From positions 104,513,386 to 104,577,385 of the forward strand of contig NC_090739.1 of the NCBI RefSeq assembly GCF_036898095.1: DNA of 64,000 bases, in the 5' to 3' direction. Shown one piece after another: positions 30,563 to 41,460 of this stretch. The notes under the pieces were generated by a model. The model ran no database searches and was not told where the DNA came from. It worked only from the letters and a program-made list of their open reading frames with translations. The stretch is from Palaemon carinicauda. Its lineage: Eukaryota > Arthropoda > Malacostraca > Decapoda > Palaemonidae. Position 1 is the stretch's first letter. The number at the start of each line of letters is the position of its first letter. The position numbers and the translations under genes were made by a program.

Positions 30563-32905
30563 GAGCAGAAGAAGGCAAAACCTTGCGCGCGGTCTTGGCC
30601 ACCAAATCGTGCGTGTCCTTCAGAGCAAGAGATGCCGCGGTATCTTTAATAAGATGTTGAGGGAACAGATTAGAAGATAAGGGAGCAAAAAGAAGTTCTG
30701 ACTTCTGACAGGGAGTAACCCCTACAGAAAGAAAAGAACACAGGGCTTCTCTTTTCTTAAGAATTCCTGCCGTGAACGTAGCCGCCAGTTCATTAGAGCC
30801 ATCCCTTATGGCCTTGTCCATGCAAGACATTATTTGAAAAGAAACATCATTGTCCGATGAAGAGACCTTCTTACTTAAGGCTCCCAGGGACCAATCCAAA
30901 AAATTAAAAACCTCGAAGGCACGGAAAATTCCTTTAAGGAGATGATCCAGCTCTGTGGAAGACCAGCAAATCTTCGAGCGTCTCATGGCTAGACGACAAG
31001 GAGAGTCTACAAGGCTCGAGAAGTCTCCCTGGGCAGAGGCAGGAACTCCCAAGCCGAGAACTTCTCCCGTGTCATACCAGATGCTCGCACGAGAGGCCAA
31101 TTTAAAAGGGGGAAAGGCAAAGGAAGACTTTCCTAAACTTCTTCTGGTTACTAACCAATCTCCCAACAAACGCATGGCTATCTTAGAAGAGCGAGAGAGA
31201 ACCAACTTCGTAAACGACGGAGTCGATGAAGTCATGCCTAAAGTAAATTCAGACGGCGGCGAACGTGGAGCCGCAGTAACAAAATGATCGGGAAAAACAT
31301 CCCTAAAGATAAGCATAATCTTTTTAAAGTCAAGGGATTGCTTGACAACCCTAGGCTCCTCCCCATCTGATTGAATCCCCAAAGGAACATTAGCTGAAAG
31401 GGGATCATCAACTTCCTCATCAGAAGGAACATCATCCGACAAAGGTAAAGTCTTGCGACATGGAGAAAACTCAGCATGACGAGGCAGCAAAGCCTGACAG
31501 GCTACATCAACTTGCAAAGGAGCCGCAGCAAAAGTCGAGGGGACGATGTCACGTCGAGACTGCAAAGACTGATGGTCTACGCCACGAAGGGACAGAGGAG
31601 ACTGATGATGTACTGTATGTCAAAACGAGACTGCGGCGACAGACGTTCGACGTCACGTCGGGTCAATGGAGTCGGCCGATGAACGTCACGTCGGGGCTGC
31701 GGTGACTGCAGCTCAACGTCACGTTGTGACTGCGGAAACTGAAGTTCAGTCTCGTGACTGACGTGACTGACGGGAAACACGTTCTGAATCACGTTTAACC
31801 GCAAAGCTGACATTAGGGATAACGTCAGAAAGACGAGACAAATCTCGCTTAGGAGGTTGAAGACCTGAATCATGCTTGCCGGTACCATGACGAACCGCAA
31901 GTAAAGGTTCCTTACGCACAGGAACATGATCGTAAACTTCCATTGAGGAGGAAAGTTTTAACTGCATATCTTGCAAGACGCTTAACTTAGGGTCAACCGA
32001 ACTCGAAACAGATCGGGACGTCGGTAACGCCTGTGCGTCATCGCCCTGAACGGGACCCCGAACTCAATGTCACGTTTGCGCTTAACAGGAGAATAATCGT
32101 TCGATGACCGAATATGGTCAGTGCTGTCCCAATGACTACAGCCAGGACGCTGGACCTGTCCTGAAGGGACTGACTTGCGCTTCAACGGTCTTGAAACCTT
32201 ACGCCAAGGTTTTTTAACAGATGAATCATCGGAAGACGAGAAGAACTTCGTCTATCCTGTCTTATGGTAAGGACGTGCTTGAAGAGCAACGTCTGATACC
32301 TTTGAGGGAACGTCTGTTCGTTGGTTTACACCTCTCACTCCCTTAGGTCCTACGACATTCCTTCTCCCTGGGGTAGGGGAGCCTGAAAGAGGTCTCGGAC
32401 TAAGCAAGCGACAAGCACGAACAGACGAATCCTCCCGCAAAACACTAAAAACATTTGTTGCACTTTTCACTTTATCACTTTGACCCTTTAAAATCTTAAC
32501 GTTGGACATAAGTTGATTTCTGTCCGAGGCCAACGATTCGACCTTCTCACCCAACGCTTGAATGGCCATTAACATATCACGCATAGAAGGTTCATTAGTG
32601 CCAATAGGGGGTTCTGAAACTACCACTACAGGAGGAGGATTAGGTTCAGGGGCATGGGAAGAGGAAAATTCTTGAGATCTAGAAGAGCTTCTTCTAACCC
32701 TATCTCTTTCGAGTTTCCGAGTATATTTATCATACTCCAACCACTCGAACTCAGACAAAGCAATACATTCCTCACATCGATCCCCTAATTGACAAGATTT
32801 ACCTCGGCAATTAACACAAATAGAATGAGGATCGATGGAAGCTTTAGGAAGACGTTTATTACAGTCTTTCGCACATTTACGATAGACAGGAGATGGGTCA
32901 GCCAT
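30420..32905 (-). pseudogene. Element B ORF1 (Gag-like), frame-broken
   Basis: Four frame segments build this Gag. Segment 1 (32252-32905) starts at a good ATG, MADPSPVYRKCAKDCNKRLP. It then has a Cys-rich motif, C-x3-C...C-x2-C-x4-C-x5-C-x2-C, that could bind zinc, followed by a Ser/Arg-rich linker and a possible coiled coil (MRDMLMAIQALGEKVESLAS). Segment 2 (31982-32185) has KSVPSGQVQRPGCSHW. A repetitive segment of short Gln/Arg/Asp units follows (31577-31927). The last segment (30420-31565) carries the acidic SDDVPSDEEVDDPL, a conserved helical core (SKICWSSTELDHLLKGIFRA, FNFLDWSLGALSKKV) and an Arg/Gly/Ser-rich end (GRAPSRGNSRSDSKRGKKRG). In an active element it should package the RNA. 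There is no retroviral-type CCHC box. Confidence 0.82.
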
Positions 32906-33097
32906 TGTGAAAATTTCAAAGAAAGTCCAAAAAGAAAGCCCAGTTCAGCAACAATAATCAAAAAAGGGATTCGAGTGTTTTATCGAAGATACCAACACAG
33001 CGAAAGCAATAAAACCATGAACAAGTACTTCACCAATCAGAAGAAACTTGAGGTTAAGCGCGAGCGGAACCAATGCTGTCACTACCACCGACAGAGA

Positions 33098-33263
33098 AGA
33101 ACTGAACTCCTGGAGAAGTATATGCGGTATCTGGCCGATAGTCGGCGTTGGTGGGCACACCCGGCAGCCATCATGGCGATCGCTCGCGAGTTTTTGGAAT
33201 CTGTCGACCGTCGGAGACGTAAGCTATATATATATATTCACCGGCTAAGTTTAATATTTAAAA
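33098..33263. repeat. Element B 5' terminal inverted repeat
   Basis: This is the inverted partner of 26760-26985. It contains the palindrome GGCGATCGC followed by TCGCGAG (33174-33190). The outer end in element sense is TTTTAAATATTAAACTTAGC, similar to the 5' end of C. Confidence 0.9.
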
Positions 33264-34881
33264 TTGCAAGTGTAAAAAAACTAATACATCTCTCACAATG
33301 TTATGAATTTTCCTCAAGGAATGATGCTGTTTAAAGACACGATTATTTCTGTACATCAGTATTGCATTAATCATAAAAGCAACCCACAACTCATGCATCT
33401 TTAGAACACATGTAATGAGGATATGCAAACGAAGCAATTTTATGAAAATGGAACTTTCATACCTTGATCAATGTAAGGAAATAAAAAAAAACCTTTGCCA
33501 TACATCCCATAAAAATCACACTTGAAAACACAAACCTGACAAAATTCTTTGTCAACGATTTATAAGCCTATTCTTCATAACAAATTAGTTTTCCCACCCT
33601 TTAAACAATACAAACACACGCATACACACACCTGGACAGCTTTCCCATCAATGATAACATATTCAGAAACTTATTACACAATTCATCTAAAAATGGTTAA
33701 AGTGTTATTTATCCCTCCTTTATGTCATGGACACAAACAACACGAGACAAGAGACAAAATGGAATTTATGAACCGAGCTGTGCACCTTTTCAGAGAGCCC
33801 AGGTATCTCACCATAATAAAAAGCTCTGAAATGCAAGACTTGAAAATGACCTTCTTACCTAAATCCTTAAAAAACTTACGTTAAATACACTTATTATCAA
33901 TATTTAATAAAGTAATTTGCTTACACTTGAACTTTAATTTTTTTTTTTTATTTTAGAAATAACAGTTATCATCAATTACACATCAACTTCAAAAAAAGAG
34001 CATAAACAAGTCTGGAGCACATTGAATCACAATCCATTTACGTTAGATAGAGTTTCCTTTACTTACATAACACAGTTCATAACAAATTTGATATTTTTGT
34101 CATTATCACAAGTGCAAACAATTTTGCTAGAGATGAAAATTATAGTAAAAAATACCTGTGCATTTGACATTATAACCTCCGACAATGCAACCTTCTTAAA
34201 GATTCTGAAATATTTGATTCAAATAAGATAATTTATACCAAACTCTAAAATCTGATAAACAATTACAAACTTAAAGAATTTGAGGCTTTTGAGCAAGGTA
34301 ACAATGGCATAACAGCCATAATCTTTTATGACTTTAGCTGTCGGGATAAAACCTTCACTGACAAGACAGCTGGATCAATAAGCAGACTAAAGTCCAACAC
34401 GTTTACCAGTACAGACTGCAGGCCTTTGACAAGTAAAATATATTCAAGTTAAGACATTGATATACAGCTCTCAAGACACCAGTAAAAGAAGGAACAAGTT
34501 CTGCACATGGGAAATAAAATAACAGTCTAAAAGAACAAGTGATTAATCTAGTTAAGACCAGGATGTACCACATGGACTCTTTAACCCTTTTTGTGGAGAG
34601 GAACAAATTGGCAAATGCTGATACTCAAAGAGGAGGGGGGCAACGGGAGACTCATCAGCAATATGAGGCGAGTCTTTTTTTTTTTTTTTTTTTTTTAACA
34701 TTTCCAAATTTTGGGATAAGGGAAGGATCAAGGATGGGGAGTGAGAGATCTGAAATTGCAGGTGAGCATCGGGTTGAAATAAAAGAGAACTTCATAATTC
34801 AGCCTAATTTGAAAATGTGGATAAAATATCCTCTTACCTTTAACAATTATCATATTATTCTTCAAGGTTTATTCATGTAGC

Positions 34882-34884
<3 letters not shown>
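33264..34884. other. AT-rich spacer, no gene recognised
   Basis: There are short ORFs only (up to about 113 codons), without recognisable domains. A T run of about 22 lies at 34675-34696. The region ends in a long GA microsatellite. Confidence 0.5.

Positions 34885-34960
<76 letters not shown>
34885..34960. repeat. (GA)n microsatellite
   Basis: This is a perfect AG dinucleotide run of about 38 units. Confidence 0.97.
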
Positions 34961-34963
<3 letters not shown>

Positions 34964-35139
34964 CTAAATTACGTAAAATACCTGGAAATTACAAAGGCTT
35001 CCTTAGATTTGCAGTGCCCATTAAATGCATCTGGTTTATATCCCATCTATTTTGTACATATTCACAAATGACCTTTTATCTACACAATATAATTCCAAAC
35101 TCTTCTCCCTCCCTTTAGTTAAACAGAAACACTTTACAC

Positions 35140-36345
35140 AAAGTGAAAGTGCAGGTAGAGTCAGAAGGAATGGGGAAATGCAGGTAGGATCAGGAAGAAC
35201 TAGAAGGTGCAAGTAAGATCAGAGGAACAGGAAAGTGCTGGTAGGATGAGAAGGAATGTGCAAGTGCAGGTAGGGTCAGAAGGAACAGGAAAGTGCCAGT
35301 AGGATCGGAAGGAACGGGCAAATGCATACAGGGTCAGAAGGATTTTGTAAGTGCATATGGGGTCAGAAGGAACGTGCTAGTGTATGTTGGGTCAGAAGGA
35401 ACATGCAAGTGCATTTAGGGTCAAAACAAATGTGCAAGAGTATGTAGGGTCAGAAGGAACGCGCATGTACAAGTAGGATCAGAAGGAACAGGAAAGTGCC
35501 GGTAGTATCAGAAAGAACGTGCAAGCACAAGTAGGGTCAGAAGGAAAGGGCAGGTGCAAGTAGAATCAGAGGGAACGGGAAAGTGCAGGTAGGATCAGAA
35601 GAAACGTGCAACTGCAGGTAGGATCAGAAGAAACAGGAAAGTGCAGGTAGGATCAGAAGGAACGTGCAAGTGCAGGTAGGGTCAAAAGGAACGTGTAAGT
35701 TCAGGTAGGCTCAGAAGGAACGTGTAAGTGCATCTAGGGTCACAAAGTAAGTGTAAATGCAGGTAGCGTAAGAAGGAATGTCCAAGTGCTGCTAGAGTCA
35801 GAAGGAATGCGCAAGTGCAGGTAGGATCAGAAGGAACATGTAAGTTTAGGTAGGCTCAGAAGGAACGTATAAGTGCATCTGGGGTCGGAAAGTAAGTGTA
35901 AATGCAGGTAGGGTCAGAAGGAATGTCCAAGTGCTGCTAGAGTCAGAAGGAACGTGCAAGTGCAGATAGGATCAGAAGGAATGTGTAAGTTCAGGTAGGC
36001 TCAGAAGGAACGTGTAAGTGCACCTAGGGTCAGAAGGTAAGTGTAAATGCAGGTAGGGTCAGAAGGTAAGTGTAAATGCAGGTAGGGTCAGAAGGAATGT
36101 GCAAGTGCTGCTAGAGTCAGAAGGAACGTGCAAGTGCAGGTAGGATCAGAAGGAACATGTAAGTTCAGGTAGGCTTAGAAGGAACATGTAAGTGCACCTA
36201 GGGTCAGAAGGTAGGTGTAAATGCAGGTAGGGTCAGAAGGAATGTGCAAGTGATGCTAGGGTCAGAAGGTAGGTGTAAATGCAGGTAGGGTCAGAAGGAA
36301 TGTGCAAGTGATGCTAGGGTCAGAAGGAACGTTGCAAAGACAATC
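35140..36345 (+). repeat. 29-bp minisatellite with higher-order repeats
   Basis: About 40 copies of a 29-bp unit (consensus near AAGTGCAGGTAGGGTCAGAAG followed by GAACGTGC) occupy 1.2 kb. In the right half the units form a higher-order repeat. The variant AAGTTCAGGTAGGCTCAGAA starts at 35697, 35842 and 35987 (145 bp, or 5 units, each time) and at 36161 (174 bp, or 6 units). Within one block the variant order is TTCAGG, GCATCTAGG, ATGCAGG, GCTGCTAG, GCAGG. No spacer/repeat alternation of CRISPR type exists. Confidence 0.95.
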
Positions 36346-36607
36346 AAGCAATGCTTACAATAGACAACTGGAGGTACACAAATGGCACTAAACCCCTACG
36401 GAGATATATTTCATTTCATATCTTGCTTTTCAATAACTTGAATCCAAATACCTGTATACTCCCCAACTGATGTTTCATAATGGTATTGTTCAATGTATGT
36501 CCATTGCCCTATATTTCATCACCCACCATTTGATCTATTGAGTTTAATTATCTAGACTCTCTTACTTCACTCACTTTATGTTCCCCAATTTCTCGAAAAA
36601 GAAACGT

Positions 36608-36610
<3 letters not shown>
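36346..36610. other. Short unique stretch between repeats
   Basis: This is AT-rich sequence between the minisatellite and the next GA microsatellite. I see nothing in it. Confidence 0.5.

Positions 36611-36676
<66 letters not shown>
36611..36676. repeat. (GA)n microsatellite
   Basis: This is a perfect AG run of about 33 units, the second long GA tract within 1.8 kb. Confidence 0.97.
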
Positions 36677-36679
<3 letters not shown>

Positions 36680-36715
36680 CCATCTGTTGCAAAGTAATAC
36701 AAAATGTCAAAGGGA

Positions 36716-36962
36716 GGATAGGTAATGGGATGAAATTGGACTAATACTTAAGAATTATTCACACACGATAATGAAACAAAATATGTCTAATATTTAAGAA
36801 TTGTTCACGCACGATAATAGGACGAAATTCGACTGATCTTAAAGAATTGTTTACACAAGGTATTAGGACGAACTTTGACTAGTACTGTACCGAGAAAAAA
36901 TTACACAAATGATATTGGGACGAATTTTTACTGATATTTAAGAATTATTCAAACATTATTAT
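36716..36962. repeat. Degenerate tandem repeat, about 55 bp
   Basis: About four or five diverged units have the pattern GGGATGAAATTGGACTAATA, then CTTAAGAATTATTCACAC, then ACGATAAT. The copies at about 36728, 36790, 36845 and 36915 share GACGAA..TT.GACT and AAGAATT.TTCACAC. They are older than the neighbouring minisatellite. Confidence 0.7.
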
Positions 36963-37439
36963 TCTTTATCTTGGACATATAAATCAAAAGAAGGATTTTA
37001 GTTTGTTTCCATCCTTATAAAGAACAGAATTGTAAAGGGGAATACATTTTCTAATATAAGGAAAACAAAGGTTAATCATTGTACAAGGGTTTCCTATAAA
37101 AAAAAAAAAATCACAGAATATTATGTTTTTAATATTTTCTTAATAAAGACACAAAAGGGGAAGAAGCAAATTTCTCATCAGTTTTATGATCGTTTGACAG
37201 ATAGCTTAGGAAGCAAAACTTAAGGTGCTACATGTGAGCAACATACCTTGAATTCCATTGAAACAGAAGTTCTCTTTTAAATAGCCCCCTCTAAAGATAA
37301 AATCAAAATTATTAGAAATATGCATAAATCTTACATCCACCAATTACATAACTCTGGAGCCTAGAGATTGTCAAAAAGTCTGGAACTCTTGAAAACAAGA
37401 TTGAAAAAGACGAAACTAGGACTTACTTGAACAGAAACA

Positions 37440-38300
37440 AGGAAATAATGGTTGACATGGAATAACCAACCCGATGGAGCAGATTGTTCCATATACAAGA
37501 ATTTGCTCTAAATAATTCCATTGGCAATAAAGTGCTCCAAATAACTAATAGATCACTTCATTGCCCAATGAGTACCTAAGAGAGCTCCCTAGAAGTATTC
37601 TAAATGACACTAAAGACGAAAGTGTCCATAATTACTTCTAAGACCAAAACGGGTCATGAATAATTGAACGAACAAGGAATAAGGTCCAAATAACTCCATA
37701 GACAAAGTGGTGTCCTGAATAAACCAGTGCATGCTACCGAAATATTCTGAAAACGAGGAAATATTCAAAACTGGAACAGTGAATAAAATAGATGCTCTGG
37801 ATAGCATATTGAATCAAGAAACACCTCGAATAACTCCATAGATAAAGTATTCGAATATTACTGTAGAAACTAATTAGCCCCACAAATAACCCCAACAAAA
37901 ACACGTAGAGCCTGTATTTCTCCACAATCCATGGCTAAGAAGATCCTCAAATAACTCTACAAGTCAAGGAATGCTACAAAAGAAGTTTTAAGCAAATTGG
38001 AACTAAGGAATATAATCAACAAAGCTTAGCAGATCAAGTCATTACCAAGTAGTCAATCTTTGCCCAGAGAAATTTGAAAAAAATAAGGGTAACTCTTCAA
38101 TACATTTTTAAACAGAAAGCGCCCCCAAAAACGCCTGAATACTAGAGAAAGACCTTTATACTATAAGTGACCGAAAATATATTTTTAAAACAGACTTATC
38201 TGGAAAAAAACTGTAAACAAGGATTGTCCACTAGACTCTATAGAGTAAGGGATGCCCAAAGTAACTCAACAGACTAAAGAACAAACACACAGGATATCAA
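37440..38300. repeat. Degenerate interspersed short repeat
   Basis: Variants of AAATAACTCCATAGACAAAG recur at irregular 35-110 bp spacing (for example 37508, 37540, 37688, 37826, 37950 and 38260). The intervening sequence is AT-rich and weakly similar. It may be an old minisatellite; no ORF is supported. Confidence 0.5.
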
Positions 38301-40349
38301 TTTACTTACTGATGTCCTTAAGGTGAATATCCTTGGAAACCAACATGAGAAATTATTGTCATTAAGAACTAGTTATTGGTTGCTATATATTTTACCAGCC
38401 ATTTAATTCTTCAGATATCTTTAAATAATCTAAATCCAAATTCAATTCCAATACTTTCTTCCAGTAACCATTAGAGCAAAAAGATGTATACTATTCTCTA
38501 AAGAGGAGACCAACAGGAAACCTTCAGTAAAACTGATATCAAAAGGAAACTAAGCTGAGAAATCATCATTACATCACCGAACGAGATCCATATTTTCCAT
38601 ATAAAAACACAATAAACCTGTCATGAAAAGGGAAATAAATTTTAAGAAAGTCTTAGTTACTATGTTTCAGGACTTGATTACGAATAAATTTTCAAGCTAG
38701 ATATCCTTTCAGTTTTGTAGAAAACCTAGACTCCTTAAAAATTTTACACTAGCATTTCCAACACATTAAACCATAAACAATTAACCAATGATAGAATATC
38801 CACCTACAGCAAACTCCATGAAAGAGGACTCCATAAGACTTTTGTTAAAGTATCAGACTATAGATTCTCCGAAATAATAACTTTCCTGGACAGAACCTTT
38901 ACATATAATCAGTTACTAACAACACAAACTTGATAGTTTAGCAAAGTTTACCACTGCACGTTCAAACCAGTCAATCAACATAAGGTAAGAATTATGATCT
39001 AACCAGACAAAGTATATCATGAGCAATTCTCCAGAATATTCAACATCATGAGCAGGCTTCACATCAAACAGAGCAGGAAAAGTGGAACTAAATTACTGCT
39101 ACGGTAACATGGTTATTCACAGGAAAGGAGCATCTAAGCAGAGAACTCCATAAGACATAATTGTCGTTATGCCACCACGGTGCCTAAGATGTGTTCCAAA
39201 GGCAAAGCTTAATAACCAACAAATATTTACAGAATAGGAAGGCCTGATGGAAGGTAAGGATAGAAACAAAACCTTATATCATAAGCTAAAAAAGTAATCT
39301 ATCAGCCTTAGTCCAATATCCACAAGCCACCAAGAGCACGGTATCATGAGAATACAATGAAGAATAGACATTACTGTATAAAAAGATCTCACCCAGTAGG
39401 ACCTCACCTGTCTGAAAAATTAAATAAGATCAAATATCTGAGATTGTGATAATATGTCATTTTAAAAACATACATTAAACCATATAATCATATTGAAGAT
39501 TTTCTACGTTATTATCGTAAAAAGAAGAGGAAATTTACCTAAAGATACAACAATGTTTGTTTGTGAAAATCTAGCTATTTAACATTAGTACCAAAAGTTT
39601 TAGCCGATTCTGATTCATAAGTGTGTTTATCACTTCAAATACTATATAGAAATTATGGCAGACATACAAGCATTGTGGTCAAATTAAATTTGAATTAACT
39701 GGCAAATAACTGAAAATTGGATGACCTTTTTCTAAAGTCTTGACCTGACTAACAGATTAATAATATTGAGCAATATCACGGTACTTAGAGCCTCACTGTA
39801 AATAGATCTACACAAGTTTGAAAATTATCAATTCTCCCCACACATAAAACCAGATCTTGTAGTTTTTCCCTTGAAGTCACAGATCCTGAATTCCACTTGG
39901 ACAACAGAACAGAAGTTTTCTTGTGATTAATATTATTAATGGACATCACCATTATATCTGCCTTCAATCATCTATTAATCTCACGCAAACAACCAACTGC
40001 ATCCTGAAAAAAAATATTCTATTAATCACTCCTCTTACAATTTCGGACAAATAAAACACTTTAATAGGCAAACAAAAACAAACAATAAAATATGACATAA
40101 AAACTGTTATTAGATGAGATTATAGCAAAAAGATAATTTAGTTTTCACAGCTATTCTTTAATGAAAATCAATTGAAACAAAAAGAAATGCATTCAATAGA
40201 TTCACTTTATAAAATATGTTTTGATGTGATCTATATGAATAATATAAATTTTATACAAATAAAACAGATTTGATTCCTTTGTTTGTTAACAAGGGTATTC
40301 TTGGATGGGAACTAGCTTTAAGTCATGGAAATTTGGGTATCAATTGGTA
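38301..40349. other. AT-rich spacer, no gene recognised
   Basis: About 2 kb holds no ORF longer than 65 codons of recognisable content. No tandem repeats were noticed. Confidence 0.5.
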
Positions 40350-40780
40350 TATTATTATTATTATTATTATTATCATTATTATTATTATTATTATTATTGC
40401 TAAGCTACAACCCTAGTTGGAAAAGCAGAATGCTATAAGCCCAGGGGCCCCAACAGGGAAAATAGCCCAGTGAGGAAAGGAAACAAGGAAACAAAATATT
40501 TCAAGGGCAGTAACAACATTAAAATAGATATTTCCTAAATAAACTATAAATGCTTTAACAAAACAAGAGGAAGAGAAATTAGATAGAATAGTGTGCCAGA
40601 GTGTACCCTCAAGCAAGGGAACTCTAACCTAAGACAGTGGAAGACCATGGTACAGAGGCTATGACACTACCCAAGACTAGAGAACAATGGTTTAATTTTG
40701 GAGTGTCCTTCTCCTAGAAGAGCTGCTTACCATAGCTAGAGAGTCTCTTATATCCAGACAATACAGAAAATTGTCTAGAA
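40350..40780 (-). repeat. SINE-like dispersed repeat with (ATT)n tail
   Basis: An (ATT)n run (40351-40398) is followed by a moderately GC-balanced block starting GCTAAGCTACAACCCTAGTT and running through AGCCCAGGGGCCCCAACAGG to about 40780. This block stands out in composition from its AT-rich surroundings. A trinucleotide tail next to a compact non-coding block suggests a SINE read on the minus strand. I recall this GCTAAGCTACAACCCTAGTTGG-type block as frequent in decapod genomic sequence, but could not check it. Confidence 0.5.
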
Positions 40781-41253
40781 ATTATAAGAAACATTTCAAG
40801 TAATTGAAGGAGTTACATTTAGAATATTAGAACATTCAAGACTTCTCAATATGGAAGTAATTGATTTATTAATATTAATCAATGAATTATTATACCATCT
40901 ATTGTTCTTTTTTTCAAACCGACTAACATAAATTAGTAAAACGCTCAATTTATAAAAGATCTAAGATATAGAAATGTTAAATTTCAACATTCAACTGATT
41001 TTTTTATGTAATCATTATGTACATAAAAACGTTCACTTAAAAATTCCTAATCAATTGCAAGATAAGAGATCGTGAATAAATAAACGCACTATCTGGAATA
41101 GTTCTTCACTTCTACTATCAGCATTTTATAAGAAACTCGTCTACAACCCGTATAGATTTGCCATTTGTTCGTATATACAACTGATGGCTGAATTATTAAA
41201 ATCTGAAATATGTTACATGTATCATATAACCTTTGTAAGATTTTTCTAGTTTT
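40781..41253. other. AT-rich spacer
   Basis: I see nothing in this stretch beyond AT-rich unique-looking sequence. Confidence 0.45.
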
Positions 41254-41287
41254 CACACACACGCACACGCACACGCACACGCACACG

Positions 41288-41375
<88 letters not shown>

Positions 41376-41377
41376 TG

Positions 41378-41457
<80 letters not shown>
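41254..41457. repeat. Compound (AC)n-(AT)n microsatellite
   Basis: [24 protein letters not shown] repeats (41254-41300) pass directly into about 157 bp of (AT)n, interrupted once by ACATATATGTACATACAT near 41369-41388. The AT part is self-complementary and could extrude as a cruciform. The long Tyr-Ile ORFs across it are an artefact of the repeat. Confidence 0.97.

Positions 41458-41460
<3 letters not shown>

Larger units (their letters stand above)
26760..33263 (-). mobile_element. DIRS-like retrotransposon B (near full length)
   Basis: This is a minus-strand DIRS element of about 6.5 kb. In element order it has a 5' ITR (33098-33263), Gag-like ORF1 (30420-32905, several frames), ORF2 RT-RNase H-MT (28375-30562), recombinase ORF3 (27476-about 29100), ICR (26990-27090) and a 3' ITR (26760-26985). 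All expected domains are present, which A lacks. It is disabled by a few point lesions: one-base shifts before and after the RT palm, a YLDN in place of YLDD, one in-frame stop in the recombinase, and shifts in Gag. Boundaries are set by ICR matching. Confidence 0.92.

Noticed and set aside
32789..33334. 181-codon plus-strand ORF across the 5' end of B
   Set aside because: It reads antisense through the Gag start and the ITR; no domain is recognised.
35140..36345. Regularly repeated array that might suggest CRISPR
   Set aside because: Units are directly adjacent 29-bp repeats with no unique spacers, and the surroundings are eukaryotic retroelements; it is a minisatellite.
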